Assembly: GCA_016177875.1 (NCBI GenBank) | Contig: JACOUL010000018.1 | Location: 1-64,000, forward strand | From: Burkholderiales bacterium | Lineage (GTDB): Bacteria; Pseudomonadota; Gammaproteobacteria; Burkholderiales; Burkholderiaceae_D | Length of the DNA stretch: 64,000 nt | Direction of reading: 5' to 3' | In this document: positions 19,199 through 28,077 of the stretch, piece by piece | Position numbering within the stretch: position 1 is the stretch's first letter | Layout: each line of letters starts with the position of its first letter | Made by a program: the position numbers and the translations under genes | Notes under the pieces: model-generated | Told to the model about the DNA's origin: nothing | Seen by the model: the letters and a program-made list of their open reading frames with translations, nothing else | Databases searched by the model: none

Positions 19199-20245
19199 TT
19201 ATTGCAGATTGATCTTCGTCGCTCCCGCCACGCAAGTGCTGGAGTAGGAGTAGCTGAGATTCGCTGCGCCGCTGATGCCGCCTTGGGCGGAAATTGCCTG
19301 GCTGATCTGGGCATTGCCGCTGTTGCACGAGCCGGTTGCGATGCCGGTAATGCAGAAATTCAGGTTGAGCGGGACGGTTATTCCGGCTGCAGTGACAGAG
19401 CCCTGGACATTGACGCCGCAAGTGCCGGTACCGCCGCCGACGCCGGTGCCGCCGATATTGAACGCGTTGCCGTCGAAGCTGAAGGTCACCGACGATCCGG
19501 GGTTGACGGTGTTGTAAGCACTGGAGAAGGCTACTGAGAATGCCGGCAGCTGCTGGGACGTGAAAGTCAGGTTGGTCAGGGTCGGCAGGGTCACATTTTG
19601 CGATTGCAGGTATTGGGACACAGCACGCAGCACTTTACCGTAGTCATTGGCGTTCGATCCGCTTACTGTCGGCAGCGTTGTTGCGAGATTGGTGCCGGAG
19701 AGCTTGAATTGCGTGGCAATCTGGGAGGCCGCGGTGTTGAACGCAGTGGAGGTCACGGCGCTGGAAGCGGAACCGAAGGCGCTCGTATATGCCATGGTGG
19801 TCAGCGGGGTTACCATGCCGGTGACGCTGCCGTTGGCATTCAGCACCACTTTCAATGGCGTGGACAAGTTCATCAATACGCCGGTGGCCTCATCGGTGTA
19901 AGTGCCGCCGCTTATCTCAACGATGACATCGCCAGTATAGGAGACGTCAATGGTATAAGCGCCCAGAGAGTTGGTGGTGGTCGTGGCCAGTATCGCGCCG
20001 GTGGACGCATTTTTCACTGTGACGGTGGCGTTGGCCACCGGGCCTTTTACCGCAGAGCCTGAAATGGTGCTGGTCCCGGTATTGTTGGTCGAGTTGGTTG
20101 TGGTAGTGGTCGTGGCGGTGATTGTGGTGGTAGTCGTGGTGGTGATTGCAGTTGACGAGCTGGCCTCGCTTCCGCCTCCGCCGCAAGCGAGTAAAGCCAG
20201 GGCCGCACCGATCGCCGCCAAGCCGGAAAGTACAATTTTTTTCAT
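19199..20245 (-). CDS. Thr-rich putative lipoprotein with carboxypeptidase-regulatory-like domain
   Basis: 348-residue exported protein. The signal sequence ends in ALLAC with the lipobox Cys at 21, followed by GGGG. Residues about 30-60 are nearly all Thr, Ser and Asn (a flexible surface tether). Residues 60-130 look like a carboxypeptidase regulatory/Ig-like fold (SGSAVKGPVANATVTVKNAS...GAYTIDVSYTGDVIVEISGG). The rest is Ser/Thr/Ala/Asn-rich with several Cys near the end (CGVNV, NFCITGIATGSCNSG, SSTCVAG). No catalytic motif seen. Probably an outer-membrane-anchored surface protein. Divergent from the hybrid kinase gene at 20455, sharing a 210-base intergenic region with a 16-bp palindrome. 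Confidence 0.75.
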   Translation of the reverse strand: MKKIVLSGLAAIGAALALLACGGGGSEASSSTAITTTTTTTITATTTTTTNSTNNTGTSTISGSAVKGPVANATVTVKNASTGAILATTTTNSLGAYTIDVSYTGDVIVEISGGTYTDEATGVLMNLSTPLKVVLNANGSVTGMVTPLTTMAYTSAFGSASSAVTSTAFNTAASQIATQFKLSGTNLATTLPTVSGSNANDYGKVLRAVSQYLQSQNVTLPTLTNLTFTSQQLPAFSVAFSSAYNTVNPGSSVTFSFDGNAFNIGGTGVGGGTGTCGVNVQGSVTAAGITVPLNLNFCITGIATGSCNSGNAQISQAISAQGGISGAANLSYSYSSTCVAGATKINLQ

Positions 20246-20316
20246 CCTAAAGCTCCTGAAAAATTAAAATATCGTCCAACGGGTAGCAATATAGCGGCGT
20301 CCGTTCGATCGATATA

Positions 20317-20332
20317 CCCCTCCAGGGAGGGG
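20317..20332. promoter_or_regulatory. 16-bp palindrome in the divergent lipoprotein/kinase intergenic region (candidate operator)
   Basis: CCCCTCC-AG-GGAGGGG is a perfect inverted repeat about 72 bases before the lipoprotein start and 123 bases before the kinase start. It has no terminator features. An operator, perhaps for the LuxR-type regulator encoded at 22232, is a guess from position. Confidence 0.45.
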
Positions 20333-20454
20333 ATCACCGCGATTTGGCGACGGTGTCACAATGGCGCGACGGAGAGCAGGGCGATTTTGCATCGACTTGG
20401 AGACATACCGCCGACGTTCTCGATATGCGAATCTAATTTATTAAACTTCCCGGC

Positions 20455-22218
20455 ATGGCGATTTCAGTTCACGACGAGCGCGTCAGAAAGGCGCTGTTCG
20501 ATCTGGGTTACAAGAACCAGGTAACGGCCATCGCCGCATCGTTTTTACTGCCATCCATCATTGCGGTCAGTTATTACTCCCGTCTGCCCAAGCCCCAACT
20601 GTGGTGGTGGCTGGGCTTGATGTTTCTGGCAGGGGCCATGGTAGCCGCCAATCGCTTGCTGACTGCGCGCTTTATCCGGCATAAGGAAATTGACAGGGAA
20701 TTCGTCGAACGCTGGCGCCGCTCCTATTTTTTTCTGGTGAGTTTCATCGGCTTCAGCTGGGGGAACGTGGGTTTGTTGTTCGTTCCGGAGAACGCCACAC
20801 AAAACGTGGTCCTGATACTGATATTTCTGGGCGTCGGCGCCGGCGCATCCAGTACGGCCGGCATGCATCATCTGAAAGGCATGTACGCAGGCACGGCGAT
20901 CGGCATATTCATTCAGCTGCTTTATCTGCCGCATGCCTTCGGCGAGCATGCCTTGCCGCTGCAGATGATCATGCTGCTGTATATGCTGGTGCTGTTTTTC
21001 GTCGGGCGTAATGTCAATCGCCTTGTGCTCGACAGCATACTGTTGCGCTTCGAGAATGAAGAGGTATTGCAGCAGAAGATGCAGGAAGCGGCACGCGCGG
21101 ACCGCGCCAATCATGACAAATCGATGTTTCTTGCCGCCGCCAGCCACGATCTGCGTCAGCCGGTTCATGCATTATTACTGTTTGTCGCCGCCTTGCATCA
21201 AAGGATACGCGATGCCAGGCAGCTTGAACTGGTCGGGCATATCCAAAAGGCCGGCCAAACGATCGCCAACCTGTTCAACGCCTTGATGGAACTGTCGCGC
21301 CTGGAGAGCGGCTCGGAAAAAATCGAGCTCGCCGATGTTTCGGTGCGGGACCTTTTGCAGCAAACCGTGGAGCGCCAGCGTCCGCAGGCCGAGCACAAGG
21401 GTTTGAAGCTTGACGCGCGCGCGATGCGTGTCGCGGATGACATGATGGTGCGCACCGATATCGTGCTGCTGGGACGCATTGCCGACAATCTGATCAGCAA
21501 TGCAATCCGCTATACACAGCACGGCCGGATATTGGTCAGCTTGCGTTTGCGTCGGCCGGATGTCTTGTGGCTGGAGATATGGGACACCGGTGTCGGCATC
21601 TCCGCCGACAGCCTGCCGAAGATTTTCGATCCTTATTTCCAGGTCGCGAATGCGGAGCGTGATCGCAGCAAGGGGCTCGGACTGGGGCTTGCCATCGTCC
21701 GCAAGACCGCCGATCTGCTCGGTTATCAAATCGAGGTTTGTTCCAGGCCGGGCAAGGGCACGCGATTTCGCCTCGTGCTGCCGGGTGCGTGGACCGCGCG
21801 GCATCATCCGCAGTGGCAAGACGCCGACCAGCTGCATGCGCACGACCTTACCGGCAGGCGGCTATTGCTGATCGATGACGATACCATGGTGCTGGAGGCC
21901 ATGCGCATCCTCCTGTCATCCTGGAACGCGGATCTGCGGCTGGCACGCGATGGCAATGAATGCAGGAGCTTGCTGGCAGAGGAGGACTGGGTACCCGATT
22001 GCGTGCTGTGCGATTATCGTCTGCCCGGAACCGAGAACGGCATCGATCTGTTGAACATGCTGGTGGACCGCTATCCGGATGTCGTCGCGATCTTGCAGAC
22101 GGGCGAGCTGGATCCGAAGCTGCGCGACATGGCGGAAGACGCCGGATACATCGTGTTGACCAAGCCGATTGCTGTCGGCCTCCTCGCATCGACGCTGGCA
22201 GCGGTTTTGCCGAATTGA
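20455..22218 (+). CDS. Hybrid sensor histidine kinase with multi-pass membrane sensor and C-terminal receiver
   Basis: 587 residues. Five to six hydrophobic helices fill about residues 22-185 and form the sensor; there is no large periplasmic loop, suggesting sensing within or at the membrane. The HisKA box ASHDLRQPVHALLLF carries His231. The ATPase domain shows the N box NLISNAIRYT, G1 DTGVGISADSL and G2 GLGLGLAIVRKTADLLG. A receiver domain occupies about 465-585 (LLLIDDDTMVLEAMRILL, VLCDYRLPG). The HDLRQP-type kinases are usually paired with LuxR-class regulators, and one follows immediately. The signal is unknown. Start ATG 20455 has no strong SD. Confidence 0.9.
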   Translation: MAISVHDERVRKALFDLGYKNQVTAIAASFLLPSIIAVSYYSRLPKPQLWWWLGLMFLAGAMVAANRLLTARFIRHKEIDREFVERWRRSYFFLVSFIGFSWGNVGLLFVPENATQNVVLILIFLGVGAGASSTAGMHHLKGMYAGTAIGIFIQLLYLPHAFGEHALPLQMIMLLYMLVLFFVGRNVNRLVLDSILLRFENEEVLQQKMQEAARADRANHDKSMFLAAASHDLRQPVHALLLFVAALHQRIRDARQLELVGHIQKAGQTIANLFNALMELSRLESGSEKIELADVSVRDLLQQTVERQRPQAEHKGLKLDARAMRVADDMMVRTDIVLLGRIADNLISNAIRYTQHGRILVSLRLRRPDVLWLEIWDTGVGISADSLPKIFDPYFQVANAERDRSKGLGLGLAIVRKTADLLGYQIEVCSRPGKGTRFRLVLPGAWTARHHPQWQDADQLHAHDLTGRRLLLIDDDTMVLEAMRILLSSWNADLRLARDGNECRSLLAEEDWVPDCVLCDYRLPGTENGIDLLNMLVDRYPDVVAILQTGELDPKLRDMAEDAGYIVLTKPIAVGLLASTLAAVLPN

Positions 22219-22231
22219 CGGAAAAAATGAG

Positions 22232-22879
22232 ATGGAAAATGCCATGAGGATCATGATCATCGACGACCATCCCCTGACGTGCGCCGGGCTGGCTTCCTTG
22301 CTGGCGTCCGCGCATGTCAGCGCCCTCATCGAGAAAGTTCATACCGCCGAGGCAGCCCGCGCCGCCTTGCTTGGTCAGAACGAAGTCGACTGGTTGTTCC
22401 TGGACATACATTTGCCGGACGATCCGGAGCTGCGGCTATTCAACTGGATACGCGAAACTTCCTGGGCGGCTAAGACCGTCCTGATTTCGGCGGAGATGGA
22501 TGGAAACTTGTTGAGCGACGCGCTGGCGTCCGGCATGCGTGGCTTCATCCCGAAATCGGCCGATCCGGAATTGGTGCTGGAAGGCTTCGATGCCATCCGC
22601 CTGGGTGCGGTATTTCTGCCGCCGCAATTTTCTCGCCTGGAGAAAAATACCTCCGGCGATGCGGCCAGGAAGCCGTTGTCGCCGCGCCAGCAGGAAGTGC
22701 TCGGATACCTTCTGCAGGGAAGCCCCAACAAGGTGATTGCGCGCGAATTGGATCTGGCGCTGCACACCGTCAAGGAATACGTGTCGGCGATATTCAAGAT
22801 CTATGGCGTATCGAATCGCCTGGAGCTGCTGTTGAAGCTGGGCGCAAAGCGCGGCGCCGCCTCCGACCAAGATGCTTAA
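22232..22879 (+). CDS. NarL/FixJ-type response regulator (REC + LuxR HTH)
   Basis: 215-residue transcription factor. Receiver domain at 1-125 with acidic pocket DD at 11-12, phospho-acceptor Asp58 (WLFLDIHLPDD) and the conserved Lys in PKSADPE. The C-terminal GerE/LuxR helix-turn-helix at about 150-215 reads LSPRQQEVLGYLLQGSPNKVIARELDLALHTVKEY. It starts 13 bases after the hybrid kinase stop and is almost surely its partner; ATG 22232 is preferred, ATG 22244 is an alternative. Its last four bases overlap the end of the convergent aminotransferase gene. Confidence 0.92.
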   Translation: MENAMRIMIIDDHPLTCAGLASLLASAHVSALIEKVHTAEAARAALLGQNEVDWLFLDIHLPDDPELRLFNWIRETSWAAKTVLISAEMDGNLLSDALASGMRGFIPKSADPELVLEGFDAIRLGAVFLPPQFSRLEKNTSGDAARKPLSPRQQEVLGYLLQGSPNKVIARELDLALHTVKEYVSAIFKIYGVSNRLELLLKLGAKRGAASDQDA

Positions 22880-24195
22880 AGCGTTTTGAGCGTTTCCGAC
22901 AGCGCGGCGAATAGCTGATCTACCTGAGCATGCTCGATAATCAGCGGCGGCGACAACGCGATGATGTCGCCGGTGGTGCGGATCAGCACCCCTTTTTCCC
23001 AGAAACACTTCAGGAAGATATCCGCGGCACGCGCGGTCGGCTTGCCGGGCATGCTTTCCAGCTCGATGCCGCATAGCAGGCCGAGGTTGCGTATGTCTTT
23101 CACATAAGGAAGTCCGCGCAGGCTGTGCGCCGCGTCTTCGAAATAAGGGGCCATGGCGGCTGCGCGCTCAAACAATCCTTCGTCCTGGTAGACATCGATG
23201 GCGGCGATCGCGGCGGCCGCTGCAAGAGGATGACCGCTGTAGGTATAGCCGTGGAAAAATTCAATGGCATTGTCGGCAGCGGCTGCCATGAACGCGTCAT
23301 GGATCTCTTGCTTAACCAGTACCGCGCCCATCGGCACGGCGGCGTTGGTTAAACCTTTGGCGCAGGTAATCATGTCCGGCACGACGCCGAAGTAGTCGGC
23401 GCCGAAAGCAGTGCCGAGGCGGCCGAAGCCGGTGATGACTTCGTCAAAAATTAAAAGGATGCCGTATTTATCGCAGGTGGCACGCAATTTTTGCAAGTAG
23501 CCTTGCGGAGGCAGGATGACGCCGGTCGAGCCTTGTATGGGTTCGACGATCACGGCGGCGATCGTGGTGGGGTCATGTAAGGCAAGCAGGCGCGACTCCA
23601 GTTCGTCGGCCAGTTCCGCGCCTCGTTGCGGCAGGCCGCGTGTAAACGCGTTTTGCGCGATATCAAGCGGATGACGCAAGTGATCCACGCCGGGGAGGCC
23701 AGGACCGAAATGTTTGCGGTTGCCGGCGATGCCGCCTACTGAAATACCGCCAAAGCCCACGCCATGATAGCCGCGCTCGCGGCCGATCAAGCGTTGGCGC
23801 AAGCCGTCGCCGCGGACCCGATGATAGGCCAGCGCAATCTTCAGCGCGGAGTCCACCGATTCCGAACCGTCGCTGCAAAAGAACACCCGGTTTAATCTCG
23901 TGGGGGCGATGGAGACCAGTTTGCTTGCCGCTTCGAAGGCTTTGGGATGACCCATTTGGAAGGTGGGCGCATAATCCAATACGGCTGCTTGCTGCTGGAT
24001 GGCTTCGACGATTTTGGGATGGTTGTGGCCGGCGTTGACGCACCAAAGGCCCGACGTGCCGTCAAGGATTTTTCTGCCATCGTCGCTGGTGTAATACATA
24101 CCGGACGCGCCAACCAGCAGCCGCGGTTTTTCCTTGAAGGCGCGATTAGCGGTGAAGGGCATCCAGAAATGTTGGGTGTCGATGTGATTGGGCAT
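22876..24195 (-). CDS. Class III aminotransferase, omega-amino acid:pyruvate type
   Basis: PLP enzyme of 439 residues close to beta-alanine/omega-amino acid--pyruvate transaminases. The N-terminus FWMPFTANRAFKEKPRLLVGASGMYY is characteristic of this subgroup. PLP ring-binding segment LLIFDEVITGFGRLG (Asp251) and Schiff-base Lys280 in CAKGLTNAAVPMGAV are in place; FFCSDGSESVDSALKIALAYHR binds the phosphate. Likely donors are beta-alanine, other omega-amines or GABA-like compounds with pyruvate as acceptor. It is transcribed alone, convergent with the response regulator and divergent from dusA. The usual partner methylmalonate-semialdehyde dehydrogenase is not adjacent. Confidence 0.9.
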   Translation of the reverse strand: MPNHIDTQHFWMPFTANRAFKEKPRLLVGASGMYYTSDDGRKILDGTSGLWCVNAGHNHPKIVEAIQQQAAVLDYAPTFQMGHPKAFEAASKLVSIAPTRLNRVFFCSDGSESVDSALKIALAYHRVRGDGLRQRLIGRERGYHGVGFGGISVGGIAGNRKHFGPGLPGVDHLRHPLDIAQNAFTRGLPQRGAELADELESRLLALHDPTTIAAVIVEPIQGSTGVILPPQGYLQKLRATCDKYGILLIFDEVITGFGRLGTAFGADYFGVVPDMITCAKGLTNAAVPMGAVLVKQEIHDAFMAAAADNAIEFFHGYTYSGHPLAAAAAIAAIDVYQDEGLFERAAAMAPYFEDAAHSLRGLPYVKDIRNLGLLCGIELESMPGKPTARAADIFLKCFWEKGVLIRTTGDIIALSPPLIIEHAQVDQLFAALSETLKTL

Positions 24196-24277
24196 GGCAC
24201 GCAGGAATAGGTCGTTTTTTCAATCATAGTACGTTTGAGCGGCTTCCGATATACTGCCGCCTCCGGGCAGATTCACT

Positions 24278-25282
24278 ATGAACAAGTTAGCAAAACCACC
24301 GCGCCGCGTTTCAGTGGCACCGATGATGGATTGGACAGATCGGCATTGCCGATTTTTTCATCGTCAAATCACGCGCTATACCTGGCTGTATACCGAAATG
24401 GTGACCACGGGCGCCTTGCTGTTCGGCGATGTAGAGCGGCACCTTAACTTCAACGAAGAAGAGCACCCGGTGGCATTGCAACTGGGTGGCAGCGAGCCGG
24501 ACGATTTGGCCAAGTGCGCCAAGCTGGGCGAGCAGTGGGGTTACGACGAGATTAATCTCAATTGCGGCTGCCCTTCGGAGCGCGTTCAACGCGGCGCATT
24601 CGGCGCTTGCTTGATGCGCGAAGCCAGCCTGGTTGCGGATTGCGTCAAGGCGATGCGCGATGCGGTTCAAATCGATGTCACGGTGAAGCATCGCATCGGC
24701 GTGGACGATGTGGACTCGTATGAATTCATGCGTGATTTTGTAGGGGCCGTCGCTGATGCGGGCTGCACTACCTTCGTCGTTCATGCGAGGAATGCGATTC
24801 TCAAAGGTTTAAGCCCCAAGGAAAATCGCGAAATCCCGCCGTTGAAATACGATTACGTCTATCGCTTGAAGAGCGATTTCCCTCAGCTGGAGATCATTCT
24901 CAATGGCGGGGTCAAGACTTTAACGGAAATCGACGCGCATTTGCAGCACGTGGATGGCGTTATGCTGGGGCGCGAAGCTTATCACAACCCTTACGTGATG
25001 GAAGCATTCGATGTGCGTTACTTCAATGCGCAGAAAACGCCGCAGTCGCGCGCAGAAATCTTGCAAGCCATGCTGCCCTATATTCGTCGTCAGCTTGCGT
25101 TGTACGGCAAAGAGAACGGCGGCTTGAAATTGAATAGCATCACACGCCATATGCTCGGCTTGACTGCGGGCATGCCGGGGGCGCGCAGCTTTCGGCAAAT
25201 TTTGTCCGACAGCCGCAAGCTGGCCAGCGGTTCGCCGGAATTGTTGCTCGAAGCGATGCGCGCCATGCCGACGAACCAATAA
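24278..25282 (+). CDS. dusA: tRNA-dihydrouridine(20/20a) synthase
   Basis: Flavin enzyme of 334 residues reducing U20/U20a in the tRNA D-loop. RRVSVAPMMDWTDRHCRFFHR is the DusA-type N-terminus of the TIM barrel. Catalytic Cys98 lies in EINLNCGCPSERVQRGAFGACLM. VTVKHRIGVDD, VVHARNAILKGLSPKENR, ILNGGV and the FMN-phosphate loop DGVMLGREAYHNPYVM complete the pattern, followed by the C-terminal helical tRNA-binding domain. The NREIPPLKYDYVY stretch separates DusA from DusB and DusC. Monocistronic. Confidence 0.95.
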   Translation: MNKLAKPPRRVSVAPMMDWTDRHCRFFHRQITRYTWLYTEMVTTGALLFGDVERHLNFNEEEHPVALQLGGSEPDDLAKCAKLGEQWGYDEINLNCGCPSERVQRGAFGACLMREASLVADCVKAMRDAVQIDVTVKHRIGVDDVDSYEFMRDFVGAVADAGCTTFVVHARNAILKGLSPKENREIPPLKYDYVYRLKSDFPQLEIILNGGVKTLTEIDAHLQHVDGVMLGREAYHNPYVMEAFDVRYFNAQKTPQSRAEILQAMLPYIRRQLALYGKENGGLKLNSITRHMLGLTAGMPGARSFRQILSDSRKLASGSPELLLEAMRAMPTNQ

Positions 25283-25333
25283 ATAAAATCTCGCTCCAAG
25301 CTGCAAGTCGGCATTCGTTTGAGCGAGGTTCCC

Positions 25334-26194
25334 ATGCCTGAGCAATCCAATTCTCCACCGCCGCAACATCAAGATCGGCAGCCTGGCGTGGAATCAGCAA
25401 TGCAGCCGCGGCCTGCTTCAAGTATGGAGAATTACAAAGGGAGCGGAAAGCTTTCCGGAAAAGTTGCTTTAGTGACCGGCGGCGATAGCGGCATAGGTAG
25501 GGCAGTCGCGATTGCCTTTGCTAAAGAAGGCGCGCATGTAGTGATCTCTTACTTGAATGAGCATGCCGATGCCGATGAAACAAGGCGACTGGTGCAGCAA
25601 GCGGGGCGTGAATGTGTGGCCTTGGCAGGAGATGTCGGTGATCCTGCGTTCTCTCATCAAATGGTGCGTACTGCATTATCGATCTTCGGCAAGATCGATA
25701 TCGTCGTCAACAATGCCGCCGAGCAGCACATTCAAAAAAGCATTTCGGATATCAGCGTCGAACAATTAGAACGAACTTTCTGTACCAATATTTTTTCGAT
25801 GTTTTATACGGTCCAGGCTGCCTTACCTCATTTGCAGGAAGGCGCACGTATTATTAATACGACTTCGGTGACGGCTTATCGAGGCAGTGCGCACCTGCTG
25901 GATTATTCTGCGACAAAAGGTGCGATCGTGGCGTTCACACGTTCGTTGGCGGAGCAGTTGGCTGACAGAGGCATTTACGTCAATGCGGTAGCGCCCGGTC
26001 CTGTGTGGACGCCGTTGATTCCTTCAATTTTTCCGGAAGATAAGGTAAATAATTTTGGCCAGAATGTGCTGTTGAAACGCCCGGGGCAGCCGGATGAGAT
26101 AGCGCCGTGTTACGTGTTTCTTGCCAGCAGGGATTCCTCCTACATGACGGGCCAAGTATTGCATCCCAATGGCGGTGAAATTATTAACGGCTAA
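25334..26194 (+). CDS. NAD(P)-dependent SDR oxidoreductase, general-stress (YghA/YhdF-like) type
   Basis: 286 residues. An N-terminal 40-residue Pro/Gln-rich extension (MPEQSNSPPPQHQDRQPG...) precedes the Rossmann fold, as in the stress-induced YghA, YhdF and GsiB-linked subgroup. Cofactor loop VTGGDSGIGRAVA, NNAAEQH, the catalytic Ser (TTSVTAYRGS) and the YSATKGA dyad (Tyr and Lys) are intact, and RPGQPDEIAPCYVFLASRDSSYMTGQ is typical of the C-terminal half. The substrate is unknown. ATG 25334 is preferred to a TTG at 25319. It opens the accessory stress-type block and overlaps the convergent sigma-54 activator by four bases at its 3' end. Confidence 0.88.
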   Translation: MPEQSNSPPPQHQDRQPGVESAMQPRPASSMENYKGSGKLSGKVALVTGGDSGIGRAVAIAFAKEGAHVVISYLNEHADADETRRLVQQAGRECVALAGDVGDPAFSHQMVRTALSIFGKIDIVVNNAAEQHIQKSISDISVEQLERTFCTNIFSMFYTVQAALPHLQEGARIINTTSVTAYRGSAHLLDYSATKGAIVAFTRSLAEQLADRGIYVNAVAPGPVWTPLIPSIFPEDKVNNFGQNVLLKRPGQPDEIAPCYVFLASRDSSYMTGQVLHPNGGEIING

Positions 26195-27141
26195 TATTCT
26201 TTGAGCCGATTGTAAAGTGTCTTCAAGCTGATGCCGAGCGCTTCCGCCGTTTGCCGTTTGTTGCCTTCAAAATGGCGCAGCGTCGCGAGAATAATTTCTC
26301 GCTGTACATCAGCGAGCGAAGTGCCTACAAAAAAATTTAAGCAGCCTTCGCGTTCGATCGGCTTGTGTATCACGGGCTCGGCAATGGTGTCGTCGATTTC
26401 CAATACATCGCTGGAAAGAATGAAGGCGCGGTGCACGACATTTTTCAGTTCGCGGACATTACCTGGCCACGGCGAAGTATGGATCGCTTCCAATGCGCGC
26501 CGCGAAAAACGCTTACGCGTATTGGCTCGCAAATTGAGTTGATCGAGAAAGTGCTGCGCCAGCAAATCAATGTCGTTTCCCCGCTCGCGCAGTGGCGGAA
26601 CATGGACAGGAAATACTGCAAGACGATACATCAAATCGGCGCGCAATCTTCCTTCCTTGACCGCTCCGTCCAAGTCGCGGTTGGTGGCGGCGATTAAACG
26701 TACATCGACGCGTATTTCCTGAGTCCCGCCGACGCGAGGGAAAGCGCCGTTTTCCAGTACGCGCAGAAGTTTTACCTGCATGTCGAGCGGCATCTCAGTG
26801 ATCTCGTCGAGAAAGAGCGTGCCGCCGCCGGCTTGTTCGAAATATCCGTGATGCTGGCGCATGGCGCCGGTGAAACTGCCCTTCTCATGGCCAAACAAAG
26901 CCGACTCGATCAAGTTGGGTGGAATTGCACCGCAATTTACGGCGACGAAAGCCGCATCTTTTCGCACACTAAATTGATGGATGGTTTGGGCAAGTAATTC
27001 CTTTCCCGTACCGCTTTCGCCGGTGAGTAACACTGTCGCATCCGTTACGGCAACGCGCTCAATCTGCTGGAAAAGCGATTCCATCGTGGGCGAAGCGCCA
27101 TACAGCATACCAAAACGGTGCAGGGGTTTTTCGTTGACCAT
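26191..27141 (-). CDS. Sigma-54-dependent transcriptional activator without sensory domain
   Basis: 316-residue bacterial enhancer-binding protein made only of an AAA+ domain and a Fis-type HTH, like PspF. Walker A GESGTGKE (41-48), the sigma-54 contact loop GSFTGA (88-93, Ser for the usual Ala), Walker [10 protein letters not shown], the arginine-finger region [19 protein letters not shown], and the C-terminal helix-turn-helix [23 protein letters not shown] are all present. It is a close paralogue of the receiver-containing activator at 28559 (matching [23 protein letters not shown] and [11 protein letters not shown] segments). Lacking a regulatory domain, it may be controlled by level or by a partner protein. 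No sigma-54 promoter of its own found. I propose it acts on the -24/-12 promoters between 32 and 49 kb. Confidence 0.92.
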   Translation of the reverse strand: MVNEKPLHRFGMLYGASPTMESLFQQIERVAVTDATVLLTGESGTGKELLAQTIHQFSVRKDAAFVAVNCGAIPPNLIESALFGHEKGSFTGAMRQHHGYFEQAGGGTLFLDEITEMPLDMQVKLLRVLENGAFPRVGGTQEIRVDVRLIAATNRDLDGAVKEGRLRADLMYRLAVFPVHVPPLRERGNDIDLLAQHFLDQLNLRANTRKRFSRRALEAIHTSPWPGNVRELKNVVHRAFILSSDVLEIDDTIAEPVIHKPIEREGCLNFFVGTSLADVQREIILATLRHFEGNKRQTAEALGISLKTLYNRLKEY

Positions 27142-27524
27142 GGCACGAAAGCGAAAGCTGATCAGCGCCGGATTGGCGAGTGAATTGAGTCTATAGCATT
27201 TGTTTTATTCGCGCTTGTGCAAATTCAATCGTTTTCAGTATGTATCTCGTATCGATTGCGAGAAGCATGAAGAATTGAGCGTGGGGAATTATTGCGAAGG
27301 AATTTTGCGGACTGCGGCGTTCTTAATCGTTCGAAAATTGATTTATCTCACGGGGGCATTGTGCATACAGATAAAGATACCAATATCGAGCGTGCCTATC
27401 TGTTGCCTGCCTCAGTTGCTTTCTCATTTGCAGCAGGTAGCAAGCAAATTGAAGAACTTATCAAGATTGACAGAGTCTAGAAAGCAGGCCTCAGCCGATT
27501 CATTTTCTCGGGAAAGGAAATTAA
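27142..27524. other. Non-coding stretch upstream of the low-complexity lipoprotein
   Basis: Short frames here have no good start or conserved look. GG...GC pairs at 27283-27294 and 27352-27363 resemble -24/-12 boxes but are one base short of the required spacing. I see no terminator or clear sigma-70 promoter. Confidence 0.5.
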
Positions 27525-27968
27525 ATGAAAACATTACGCTATACCACCAAGGCTATATTCATCACCGCCTTGCTGACCAGCTTGTTTGCCGGCTGTCAAA
27601 AACGCGAAGCAGATCAAACCGGTGCTACTTCAACCACGCCGGATTCCAGCCAGACCGCCGGCGGCACCGGAGGAACTACGAGCGGCAGCGCAACCGGCAG
27701 CAATACCACTGCATCGGGCACATCTACGCCCGGCTCAGATACTTCTGGCACCGGCACTGCAGGTAGCGGTGCGGCCTCATCAGGGGCAACTCCGTCCGGC
27801 CAGTCCGGCGCGACCAGCGACACACCGGCAACGCCGCCTGGAGGCGGAATGAGCGGTACTACAGGTGCAGGCACCACCAGCGGTGGAACTACAGGCGCCA
27901 CGCCGGGCGCTTCGAATGATGCAAGCAGTACTAGCGGTGCCGGCGGCACTAGCGGTACGACGCGCTAG
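27525..27968 (+). CDS. Low-complexity Gly/Ser/Thr-rich lipoprotein
   Basis: 147 residues. A signal peptide of about 24 residues ends in the lipobox LFAGC (Cys24), followed by QKREADQTG and then almost only Gly, Ser, Thr, Ala and Pro in short irregular repeats (TSGTGTAGSG, GTTSGGTTGATPG). No folded domain is expected. The base composition of the tail is also repetitive. A similar but shorter STG-rich linker sits in the next gene (28078), so the two lipoproteins may be related in origin or cell location. ATG has GGAAAGGAAATTAA upstream. Function unknown. Confidence 0.72.
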   Translation: MKTLRYTTKAIFITALLTSLFAGCQKREADQTGATSTTPDSSQTAGGTGGTTSGSATGSNTTASGTSTPGSDTSGTGTAGSGAASSGATPSGQSGATSDTPATPPGGGMSGTTGAGTTSGGTTGATPGASNDASSTSGAGGTSGTTR

Positions 27969-28077
27969 CGGACTCGCACCGGCCCGGCGGCCGGGTTGAT
28001 ATTGCACACAGCGCCTGCTGCAGGAATAACCGTGGCGGGCGTCTTTTTCACGTTTAGAGAAGCAGAAAGGAGAAAAC

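Noticed and set aside
19598..20062. 154-codon frame antisense to the Thr-rich lipoprotein
   Set aside because: The lipoprotein strand has a clean signal peptide and lipobox; the opposite frame is Gly/Val-rich from reading Thr codons backwards.
20090..20160. GGT/GTGGT-rich run as a repeat array or CRISPR
   Set aside because: It is the coding sequence of a poly-Thr linker, with no unit of constant length and no spacers. No CRISPR array seen in the window.
25290..25327. CTCGCTC...GAGCGAG inverted repeat between dusA and the SDR gene as a terminator
   Set aside because: The loop is 24 bases and no T run follows; probably chance or a weak structure.
27141..27158. Perfect -24 box TGGCACG next to the activator start codon
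   Set aside because: No TTGC at the -12 position; it is part of the gene's own start region read on the other strand.
27278..27295. TGGGGAATTATTGCG as a sigma-54 promoter for the low-complexity lipoprotein
   Set aside because: GG and GC are separated by nine bases instead of ten; sigma-54 promoters tolerate almost no change in this spacing.
27991..28006. CGGGTTGATATTGCA as a sigma-54 promoter for the BON lipoprotein
   Set aside because: TTGCA is good but the GG falls one base too close, and the -24 box otherwise does not match.
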